DNA of 5,277 nt from NCBI GenBank assembly GCA_016463555.1, contig JAEMRB010000003.1:18813-24089 (forward strand). Reading direction: 5' to 3'. The notes under the pieces were generated by a model that had not been told where the DNA came from, did not search any database, and was given only the letters and a program-made list of their open reading frames with translations. This document shows, one piece after another, positions 1 to 5,277 of the stretch. Numbering within the stretch: the stretch's first letter is position 1; each line of letters begins with the position of its first letter. The DNA comes from Chloroflexota bacterium (GTDB lineage: Bacteria; Chloroflexota; Limnocylindria; Limnocylindrales; Limnocylindraceae). The translations under genes were made by a program, and so were the position numbers.

Positions 1-36
1 GGCCGCTGCAGTTTGAGAACTATCGGTAGCCTGTGA
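1..36 (+). CDS. possible 3' end of an upstream gene (frame unresolved)
   Basis: Two plus-strand frames are open from the window edge up to a stop just before or across the murC start. One ends with TAG at 27-29, preceded by PLQFENYR. The other ends with TGA at 34-36, which would overlap the GTG start of murC by four bases (GTGA). Either arrangement would suit a translationally coupled upstream gene in the same operon. The stretch is only 8 to 11 codons long, so no family can be recognised and a non-coding edge cannot be excluded. Confidence 0.25.
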   Translation, partial: GRCSLRTIGSL

Positions 37-1580
37 CGCGCTCGATTAGCGATATCGCTGCTGGATTAGAGCCCTCCCGTGGAGGGGTGCAACTCCAGCC
101 TGGATCGCGCCTCCATATCATTGGGGTTGGCGGTACCGCCGCACTTGCGGCGGCGTTGCACGCTAAGGCGCTCGGCCTGAGCGTTTCGGGGTACGACCAG
201 GCGCTGGCAGGGGAGTCGGCGACGATCCTCTCGCACGCGGGGATTCTGGTCGGCTCTTCGACCAGCCCCGAGGTCCTGCAGGCTTGTGCAGCACTCAACG
301 CTGGGAGTGTGGTCGCCATCTCCAAGGCGATTACGAGCACCCAGCCGAATCATCCTGAGGTGCTGCTCGCACGAGCCGCTGGGGCACATGCGGTCTCCGT
401 GCAGCAGGTGATCGCTGACGCCGCTGCGACACGCGGCGGGCTAATGATCGGCGTTGCCGGAACGCACGGCAAGACGACCTCTACTGGATGGGTTCTCGAT
501 GCGTTCGTCCGCTCTGGTATTGATCCATCGGCCTTTGTCGGCGGCCCACTCGGCATAGAGCTGGGCACACCTGCCGGTTCGCCCGTACATATCGGTACCG
601 ACCCTGGTTTCGTCGTTGAGGCTGACGAGTACGGCGGCAACTTTGACACCTACAACGCTGATCGCGCACTGGTTCTCAATGTGGATTGGGATCATCCCGA
701 CATCTTTGCCGACCGTCACGCCGCTGTAGAGACCTTTGCACGCTGGGCGGCCTATCCGGCCGAGAGCGGCGCTGTGTTCATCAACAGCGGGGATCAGGGT
801 GGCGCTGAACTCGCAGCACTACTCGCTGCTGGAGGGCATCGCAACATCTACACCCTCTCAACCTCAGCGACGCCTGGCGCACCGCAAGCAGATGTGATCG
901 CGACGGCAACGTCGCGCGGAGCGGGGGCCTTCTCGATCACCATCAAGCACCTCTCAGACCGCGCTGCTGTCGCAGCCCCAGCACTGCGCGATCTTCTCAA
1001 TCGTGAGTTGCCGATCGGGCTCCTTGGCGCACACAACGCGTCAAATGGCCTCGGTGTTGCTGCGCTTGTAGCCAGTACGGGTGGCAGCGCCGATGGGATT
1101 GCGCGCTCACTCGCCACCTTTGGCGGTGTAGGTCGCCGCATGGAGGTGCGCTATGACCACGGTTCGATCACCGTCCTCGACGACTACGGGCATCACCCAA
1201 CCGCCATTGACGCCACGATGGCAACCGTTCGTCAGCGATATCCGGGCCGCACGCTCGTACTCGCGATTGAGCCGCTCACGTACCACCGCACCGCTGCGCT
1301 GCTTGAGAGCCTCGCGAAGTCGTGCAGCGCTGCAGACCGAGTTGTTGTCGCAGAGATCTTCGCCGTGCGTGACCTCGATACGACCAGCGTTTCCGCCTCC
1401 GATCTTGCCGAACGGATCGCGGCCATGGGCACGCCAGCAACAGCACCCGGAACCGTAGTGGAAGCTGCTGCAGCCCTACTCCCCAGCATCACATCCGAGA
1501 CGGTGGTCTTGGTGATGGGCGGCGGGCGATCGACTGAGCTTGCTGCGGCACTGGCCCGAGGACTCGCAGCCGCCTCGTAG
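33..1580 (+). CDS. murC: UDP-N-acetylmuramate--L-alanine ligase (MurC-type Mur ligase)
   Basis: This cytoplasmic ATP-dependent ligase probably adds L-alanine to UDP-MurNAc, the first peptide step of peptidoglycan precursor synthesis. All three Mur-ligase domains are visible in the 515 residues. The N-terminal Rossmann domain has HIIGVGG (28-34). The central ATPase has the P-loop GTHGKTT (143-149), EADEY (196-200) and DWDHPD (218-223). The C-terminal domain has AHNASN (333-338), GVGRRME (365-371) and DDYGHHPT (383-390). The start is GTG at 33, because an in-frame TAG lies at 27-29. It gives about 26 residues before the first beta strand, longer than usual, and the protein exceeds the common 450-490 residues. 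No strong Shine-Dalgarno is visible; GGTAG at 25-29 is a weak one. Oddities: the usual PH(T/R)Y(S/T)RT motif reads PLTYHRT (414-420), and the C-terminal GAGD-like motif reads GGGRST (496-501). EADEY and DHPDIF also recall Mpl, the murein-tripeptide ligase, which is the main alternative. The Mur-ligase assignment is certain; the exact substrate is likely but not proven. Confidence 0.88.
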   Translation: MTRSISDIAAGLEPSRGGVQLQPGSRLHIIGVGGTAALAAALHAKALGLSVSGYDQALAGESATILSHAGILVGSSTSPEVLQACAALNAGSVVAISKAITSTQPNHPEVLLARAAGAHAVSVQQVIADAAATRGGLMIGVAGTHGKTTSTGWVLDAFVRSGIDPSAFVGGPLGIELGTPAGSPVHIGTDPGFVVEADEYGGNFDTYNADRALVLNVDWDHPDIFADRHAAVETFARWAAYPAESGAVFINSGDQGGAELAALLAAGGHRNIYTLSTSATPGAPQADVIATATSRGAGAFSITIKHLSDRAAVAAPALRDLLNRELPIGLLGAHNASNGLGVAALVASTGGSADGIARSLATFGGVGRRMEVRYDHGSITVLDDYGHHPTAIDATMATVRQRYPGRTLVLAIEPLTYHRTAALLESLAKSCSAADRVVVAEIFAVRDLDTTSVSASDLAERIAAMGTPATAPGTVVEAAAALLPSITSETVVLVMGGGRSTELAAALARGLAAAS

Positions 1581-1609
1581 CGAGTGCGTCGCGTGAAAAG
1601 GGGAGGGGG
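1581..1609. other. convergent intergenic gap without a clear terminator
   Basis: These 29 bases separate the stop codons of murC (+) and the MBL-Rieske gene (-). A 4-bp stem (CTCG/CGAG) flanks the murC stop at 1574-1584, but no U-tract follows it on the plus strand. On the minus strand a TTTT run (1596-1599) follows a C-rich stretch with no convincing hairpin before it. I see no canonical intrinsic terminator for either gene, so termination may be Rho-dependent or lie inside the opposing genes. Confidence 0.5.
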
Positions 1610-3220
1610 CTAGGCTCCGTCTGGCGAGCCGGCGGCGGCATCGGGTCCTGGCGGCGGTTGCGTCGCAGCCACGGCGGCGAGCACCTTCGCCTGCTCGCTC
1701 TCGGGTCGCGAGAAGAGGGGGTGGCCATCGGAGGTCAAACAGCGCCCCGTTGCCAGATCCCACTGCCACCCATGGATGCTGCAGGTCAGCGTCTCGCCGT
1801 CTGTCGTTCCAAAGCGTGTGAGGTCGGCCTTCATGTGCGGGCAGCGGCGCTGGATCTGCCAGCCGGTCAGATCGAACGTCCCTTCGGTTGGGCCATTCTC
1901 GGCATAGAAGCCTTCCGCGTACTGGATCCGTGCCGTGGAGAGGCACTTGAACCAGGTGTAGACGTAGTCGTTATAGGCACCTTTACGCCACGCTGAGAAG
2001 CGCAGCGAGAGGAAGAGGCTGTTGACCCAGTCATCCGTGCGTGTGCGCACCAGGTGGTCCAAGAGGTAGCGGGGGATCGTGAACCGGAAGTCCACCTCTC
2101 GACCATCGTCGGCAACGACCGACCGCTCCGGGAAGTCGAGGATGATCGCCTCGTCGTCCGTCTGGATCTTGATCGCGGTACCGATTCCATCGCAGACACG
2201 CGGGCCGAGTGCCATGAGTGGCTCGAGCCAGGCCTTTAGCTCAGGTACCAGGTTGCTCCGGGGTCCGACCCACGAGGCCTTCTCGGCTGCAATGACAGGG
2301 GCCATGTCGGCTGCGTATCTGCGCAAATACACCTCTTTATCTGCAAAGACATCTTGCACAGACAGATCGCCCTGCAGGTGCTGCACGTCGAAGACGCCAT
2401 CAGTGTTGAATTGGCCGACGCTCCCTGGGAGCATGAGAACTGCCGCCTGACCCTCAGCCTGCAGGCGTTCAACCATGAAGCGCTGGTCGGGGAAGATCGA
2501 ATCCTCAGCGTCGTGCACGTCGTTCCAGCGGAAGAGCTCGTCATCGAGGAAGCAGGGGGGTCCCGCAGAGGGGATCACGACACGGGGCGAGATGATCTCC
2601 ACGTAGCGGGCGGCTCGGGTGAACTGCGCGGCACGTTTCTTCTTCGCGAGGGCCTCAGCCGCCTTCGCCGGCATGTCGTAGACCATTGGGTACCAGATTG
2701 CACCGCTGAACTGCAGCAGGCAGATGTCGATCGCTCCCTGCACGAGGAGGCGGTCGGGGTCTGTGGGGCGGCTGTCATTGAGGTTCAGGAGGCGCTCTAC
2801 ACCGTCGTCGATCAGCAGCGCGGAATCACCGATTGGGCCGTCTGTCGGGGCCGTCAGGGCCTCTACGACGATGCTCAGACCGCCGTGCTGCACAGGGACG
2901 CCCGACGCAGTCTCGATGAACTGATGGAATCCAAGCCCCTGTAGAGCCTCTTTGAGCTCTGGGAGCGGGTAGGCGGGGAGGATGACCACAGCATCCTTGT
3001 TGCAGTAGGCCTTCAGCCACTCAGGGTCGAAATGATCCCGATGAAGGTGGCTGATATAGAGGTAATCGGTGGCCCCGAGGGCGGCGTGGTCGAGCTTGTC
3101 GTTTCGGGGGTACGGGAACCAGCCGGCGTAATACGCAGGATTGAACCAGGGGTCGCACAGGATTGAGCCGTGCGCGGTGTGGATCTTGACTCCGGCCTGG
3201 GCGATGAACTCAATCCGCAT
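1610..3220 (-). CDS. MBL-fold metallo-hydrolase with C-terminal Rieske [2Fe-2S] domain
   Basis: This is a two-domain metalloprotein of 536 residues, probably cytoplasmic because no signal peptide or membrane segment is seen. The N-terminal MBL fold (about 1-270, UlaG/CMP-Neu5Ac hydroxylase-like) has the metal motif in SHLHRDHFD, with H58, H60, D62 and H63. NLNDSRP (146-152) may supply the further Asp ligand. The usual third-motif His is not obvious around TAPTDGPIGDS (123-133). A helical section and an alpha/beta domain (about 350-440) follow. The Rieske domain (about 450-500) has C460-P-H462, 17 residues, then C480-S-I-H483, the spacing expected for a [2Fe-2S] cluster bound by two Cys and two His. 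The last 30 residues are rich in Pro, Ala and Gly and probably disordered. ATG at 3220 is the first possible start: in frame, a TAG lies upstream at 3275-3277 with no start codon between. No Shine-Dalgarno precedes it. I recall similar full-length proteins in Actinobacteria annotated only as Rieske or MBL proteins. An oxygenase or hydroxylase role is an inference and the substrate is unknown. Confidence 0.85.
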   Translation of the reverse strand: MRIEFIAQAGVKIHTAHGSILCDPWFNPAYYAGWFPYPRNDKLDHAALGATDYLYISHLHRDHFDPEWLKAYCNKDAVVILPAYPLPELKEALQGLGFHQFIETASGVPVQHGGLSIVVEALTAPTDGPIGDSALLIDDGVERLLNLNDSRPTDPDRLLVQGAIDICLLQFSGAIWYPMVYDMPAKAAEALAKKKRAAQFTRAARYVEIISPRVVIPSAGPPCFLDDELFRWNDVHDAEDSIFPDQRFMVERLQAEGQAAVLMLPGSVGQFNTDGVFDVQHLQGDLSVQDVFADKEVYLRRYAADMAPVIAAEKASWVGPRSNLVPELKAWLEPLMALGPRVCDGIGTAIKIQTDDEAIILDFPERSVVADDGREVDFRFTIPRYLLDHLVRTRTDDWVNSLFLSLRFSAWRKGAYNDYVYTWFKCLSTARIQYAEGFYAENGPTEGTFDLTGWQIQRRCPHMKADLTRFGTTDGETLTCSIHGWQWDLATGRCLTSDGHPLFSRPESEQAKVLAAVAATQPPPGPDAAAGSPDGA

Positions 3221-3226
3221 GGGTGG

Positions 3227-3232
3227 AGGATA
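3227..3232 (-). promoter_or_regulatory. candidate -10 hexamer for a leaderless MBL-Rieske transcript
   Basis: Read on the minus strand, TATCCT (fits TAnnnT) is followed by six bases and then the ATG at 3220. This places the A of the start codon about where transcription should begin. The twenty bases before the ATG contain no purine-rich Shine-Dalgarno on the coding strand, which agrees with leaderless initiation. No good -35 element is seen 16-19 bases upstream, so support rests on position and the missing ribosome binding site. Confidence 0.3.
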
Positions 3233-3236
3233 GCGA

Positions 3237-3320
3237 GGTTCCGTGCTCGGCGCCCAGCCTGCTTCGTCACATAACTATCATTATCGGAACCAAGATAGGG
3301 AGAGCGCCAAGCACGGAGCC
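3237..3320 (-). repeat. long inverted repeat, 19-base arms with a 46-base loop
   Basis: Arms at 3237-3255 and 3302-3320 match as inverted copies at 16 of 19 positions. In RNA from the minus strand, the direction of the flanking genes, two of the three differences become G-U wobbles. The arms can then form 16 uninterrupted pairs (3240-3255 with 3302-3317), one C-A mismatch and two more pairs. Plus-strand RNA would instead have two internal C-A mismatches. No target-site duplication is visible at the outer edges. It could be an hflX terminator or mRNA-stabilising stem, an attenuator acting on read-through transcripts, or paired operator sites around a promoter. Confidence 0.65.
3267..3285 (-). 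promoter_or_regulatory. AT-rich site resembling part of a Fur box and a -10 element
   Basis: On the minus strand, GATAATGATA (3285-3276) equals the first ten bases of the classical 19-bp Fur box. Over all 19 positions about 13 agree, and the second half-site is poor. GATAAT (3285-3280) also differs from the TATAAT -10 consensus at only one position. TTGGCG at 3310-3305 is a possible -35, with a long 19-base spacer. The site lies inside the loop of the inverted repeat, upstream of a gene for an iron-sulfur protein, so iron-responsive control is a reasonable but unproven guess. Confidence 0.25.
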
Positions 3321-3368
3321 GCTTCCTGTAACTACCCCGCTACGGTCTGCGCCGGGCTGGCTGCTGGC

Positions 3369-4655
3369 TTAGAGCAGCTTCGCGGTCGAGTTGCGCTTCA
3401 GCCGCTTCAGTTCGCTGGCCAGCTCGGCGGTGGCAAAACCTGTGACATGGAGGGCATCTTCGTCGTAGGCCACCTGGATGCCGCCCCGGGCGCGAATTGC
3501 CTCAACCTCCCCCACCGCCGTGTATGGGAGGCGGAGGTCGACAGGGGTCCCTTGGCGCTGTAGCGCCTCTTCGAGGGCGCTGCGGAGCGGACCGAGGCCG
3601 AGCCCCGTCGCCGCTGAAACGCCAAGTGCCGCGGGGTCAATCTCACGCGCGTGCATCTGCGCCGCGTCGATCTTGTTGGCGGCAATGATGCGGGGCTTCT
3701 CAGCGGCGCCGAGTTCGTCGAGGACAGCCTGCACCGTGGCGCGGTGCTCCAGGGCGTGATGGTCTGAGGCGTCGACAACTTCGAGTAGTAGATCTGCACG
3801 GGAGACCTCTTCGAGGGTGGCGCGGAATGCGTCGACGAGCTGGTGCGGCAGTTTATGGATGAACCCCACGGTGTCCGTGACGATGGCGTGGAGGCCGCCA
3901 GGGAGACGGACCCTGCGGCTGGTGGGATCGAGGGTGGCAAAGAGCCGATCTTCCGCGAGCACCACACTGCTCCCGACCAGGCTATTGAGGAGCGTCGACT
4001 TGCCTGCGTTCGTGTAGCCAACGATGGCAACGGTCGGCTCACCGCGTGTCGTGCGGCTCTTCGCGCCCGTCTCGCGGCTTCGGCGCACCTGGTCGACGCG
4101 GGCCTTCATTACAGAGATGCGATCGCGAATCAGGCGGCGGTCGGTCTCGAGCTGCGACTCGCCGGGGCCACGCGTGCCGATGCCGCCGCCCGTACGCGAA
4201 AGGTGCGTCCAGAGCTTTGTCAGGCGGGGTAACTGGTATTCGAGCTGTGCGAGCTCTACTTGTAGGCGACCTTCGCGCGTTCTGGCGTGGAGGGCAAAGA
4301 TGTCAAGGATCAGTCGGCTGCGGTCAATCACCTTCACGCCGAGCACCTCCTCGAGGCCACGCTGCTGTGTTGGCGAGAGCTCGTCATCGGCGATCAGCAC
4401 GGTGAAGCCCGTCTCGACCTTGGCGGCGAGCAGCTCGTTCGCCTTGCCAGCGCCAATATAGGTGTCGGGGTCGGGGTGTCGTCGCTGCTGCCATTCGGCG
4501 CCGACCACCTCAGCGCCTGCAGTTCGAGCCAGGCTCGCTAACTCTTGAAGGCTATCTTCGGCCGGCCATCCAGCATCACTACCGGTGTCCACTGCAATGA
4601 GAAAGGCACGCTCTGGTGCGGGCGTCAGGTCAATCGGCGCGCTTCGTTTCGTCAC
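3369..4655 (-). CDS. hflX: GTPase HflX
   Basis: HflX is a translation-associated GTPase that binds the 50S subunit and splits stalled or stressed 70S ribosomes. The 428-residue product is full length for the family. The N-terminal HflX domain (about 15-190) includes the glycine-rich GGGIGTRGPGE (156-166). The G domain has G1 GYTNAGKST (213-221), the G2 Thr in FATLDPT (239-245), G3 DTVGF (261-265), G4 NKID (327-330) and G5 SAATG (347-351), all intact. A C-terminal domain of about 60 residues ends in a basic segment. I chose GTG at 4655, giving MTKRSAPID. It starts 7 bp after the miaA stop and is preceded by GAGGG at 4663-4659, a Shine-Dalgarno with short spacing that overlaps the stop. An in-frame TTG at 4709 would add 18 residues and overlap miaA by 47 bp, which I consider less likely. 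The tight spacing to miaA implies cotranscription and possibly translational coupling. Confidence 0.95.
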   Translation of the reverse strand: MTKRSAPIDLTPAPERAFLIAVDTGSDAGWPAEDSLQELASLARTAGAEVVGAEWQQRRHPDPDTYIGAGKANELLAAKVETGFTVLIADDELSPTQQRGLEEVLGVKVIDRSRLILDIFALHARTREGRLQVELAQLEYQLPRLTKLWTHLSRTGGGIGTRGPGESQLETDRRLIRDRISVMKARVDQVRRSRETGAKSRTTRGEPTVAIVGYTNAGKSTLLNSLVGSSVVLAEDRLFATLDPTSRRVRLPGGLHAIVTDTVGFIHKLPHQLVDAFRATLEEVSRADLLLEVVDASDHHALEHRATVQAVLDELGAAEKPRIIAANKIDAAQMHAREIDPAALGVSAATGLGLGPLRSALEEALQRQGTPVDLRLPYTAVGEVEAIRARGGIQVAYDEDALHVTGFATAELASELKRLKRNSTAKLL

Positions 4656-4658
4656 TGT

Positions 4659-4663
4659 CCCTC
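4659..4663 (-). promoter_or_regulatory. ribosome binding site deciding the hflX start
   Basis: GAGGG on the minus strand ends three bases before the GTG at 4655. Its first G is the last base of the miaA TAG stop. This supports the GTG at 4655 over the upstream TTG at 4709 and suggests that ribosomes finishing miaA feed hflX. Confidence 0.5.
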
Positions 4664-5277
4664 TAGCGTACCGCGATCCGCAGCGCGTGCGGTAGGAGGC
4701 TCTGTGCAATCTCTGCTGCTGGGCGTCCGTCCGTTGGGATCGTCTCGATCAGCTCCTCACCGCGGTACCAGGTGCGCTGTCGGCGGGCATATGCCCAGGT
4801 TCGGGTCGCCGCTGTGCCGATGGCGCGCTCCCGATCCATCGTCTGGTCGCGATATGCCAGCGCCTCGCGATAGCCGATCCCAGAGAGTGCTGGGGTTTCG
4901 GCTGGGAGGCGCGCCGCAAGCTGCTCGGTCTCCTGTACGAGGCCACCATCAAACTGCGCCCGGACACGCGCTGTAATGGCGGCGCGGTGTCGCTCAAAAT
5001 CGGTGTCATCAATCTGCACGTACGCCGTCGGTGCAGCCCACGGGTTCTCCTCTTCGGCGAGCGGGTCGCCGCCGAGGCGCACGATCTCCAGCGTTCGAAT
5101 CAGGCGCCGAGCACTCGCAGTGGCAACGGCGTCTGCCGCCGCTGGATTCCGCTCGCGGAGCTCCTTGTCGAGCGGCTCGCGGCCCACATTCGAGAACTGC
5201 AGCTCAAGCTGTTCGCGAATCAGGGGGTTGCTTGGCCGAGCGCCACCCGAGAGGAAGCCCTTCAGCAGGCCGCGCTG
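4663..5277 (-). CDS. miaA: tRNA dimethylallyltransferase MiaA, C-terminal part (start beyond window edge)
   Basis: MiaA transfers the dimethylallyl group of DMAPP to N6 of adenosine 37 in tRNAs that read codons starting with U. The window holds the last 204 residues. The frame stays open to the right edge, and about 100 residues, including the N-terminal P-loop, lie outside. Visible family features, numbered within the fragment, are RGLLKGFLSG (2-11), matching the segment after the GTGLY motif; RRLIRTLEI (57-65), the usual R-x-x-RALE segment; GGLVQETEQL (111-120); SGIGYREALAY (132-142); and TRTWAYARRQRTWYR (158-172), the family's TRRYAKRQxTWFR signature. A short tail of about 30 residues follows. 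A GTG at 5187 lies inside the conserved region and is not the true start. hflX follows after 7 bp. Confidence 0.93.
   Translation of the reverse strand, partial: QRGLLKGFLSGGARPSNPLIREQLELQFSNVGREPLDKELRERNPAAADAVATASARRLIRTLEIVRLGGDPLAEEENPWAAPTAYVQIDDTDFERHRAAITARVRAQFDGGLVQETEQLAARLPAETPALSGIGYREALAYRDQTMDRERAIGTAATRTWAYARRQRTWYRGEELIETIPTDGRPAAEIAQSLLPHALRIAVR

Larger units (their letters stand above)
3221..3368 (-). promoter_or_regulatory. 148-bp intergenic region upstream of the MBL-Rieske gene
   Basis: This is the only sizeable non-coding stretch in the window, between the hflX stop and the MBL-Rieske start, both on the minus strand. It holds a long inverted repeat (3237-3320), an AT-rich island (about 3271-3297) inside the repeat's loop, and a -10-like hexamer immediately before the ATG. 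No uridine-tract terminator for hflX is visible. The region most likely contains the promoter of the MBL-Rieske gene, and the repeat could either help end hflX transcripts or regulate the next gene. Confidence 0.55.

Noticed and set aside
72..86. Perfect 6-bp inverted repeat (CCCTCC/GGAGGG, 3-base loop) near the murC start, next to a GTG at 87
   Set aside because: It is short and inside the coding frame. The GGAGGG abuts the GTG with no spacing, so it is unlikely to be a real alternative start or switch.
1574..1584. 4-bp hairpin around the murC stop as a terminator
   Set aside because: The stem is too short and no T-run follows on the plus strand.
1476..1946. A 156-codon minus-strand frame spanning the convergent gap
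   Set aside because: It overlaps the ends of murC and the MBL-Rieske gene in other frames, is Arg-rich and low in complexity, and resembles no family. It is a shadow frame.
2354..2944. A 196-codon open frame on the plus strand, opposite the MBL-Rieske gene
   Set aside because: It lies wholly antisense to a gene with clear domain motifs, its translation shows no recognisable family, and long antisense frames are common in high-GC DNA.
3237..3320. The inverted repeat as a miniature transposable element
   Set aside because: The 84-bp unit has no flanking target duplication, and I saw no second copy in the window. A regulatory or RNA role fits better.
1..5277. tRNA, rRNA, CRISPR array, insertion sequence or phage attachment site
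   Set aside because: No tRNA-like fold, spaced direct repeats, transposase motifs or att-like duplications were seen. Nearly all of the window is filled by four recognised genes.

Overview
The window is chromosomal housekeeping-type DNA of high GC content (about 60% or slightly more by eye, no count run), densely coded, with no mobile elements, CRISPR or RNA genes that I can see. It carries a MurC-type muramyl ligase, a metallo-beta-lactamase (MBL)-fold/Rieske fusion protein, the GTPase HflX and the tRNA modification enzyme MiaA. The organism looks like a high-GC bacterium. The MurC motif pattern (EADEY, DHPDIF) reminds me of Chloroflexota, while the MBL-Rieske protein is of a type I associate with Actinobacteria. 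I cannot decide between these phyla from this sequence alone.

Layout, left to right. Bases 1-36 hold at most the last codons of an upstream gene. Bases 33-1580 (+) encode a 515-residue UDP-N-acetylmuramate ligase of the MurC group, for cytoplasmic peptidoglycan precursor synthesis. After a 29-bp convergent gap, three genes lie on the minus strand. Transcribed right to left, they are miaA (C-terminal 204 residues, start beyond the right edge), hflX (3369-4655) 7 bp downstream of it, and then, after a 148-bp gap, the 536-residue MBL-Rieske protein (1610-3220).

miaA and hflX form a tight pair, as in many bacteria: MiaA prenylates A37 of tRNAs and HflX rescues or splits stalled ribosomes, so both act on translation. 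The E. coli arrangement has hfq between them, and no hfq is present here. The MBL-Rieske gene is separated from hflX by the only sizeable non-coding stretch. That stretch holds a strong long-range inverted repeat, an AT-rich island resembling half of a Fur box, and a possible leaderless promoter, so this gene probably has its own regulation.

The most unusual parts are the MBL-Rieske fusion, whose domain order is opposite to that of animal CMP-Neu5Ac hydroxylase and whose substrate is unknown to me, and its structured upstream region. The MurC-like ligase also departs from the textbook family at several motif positions.
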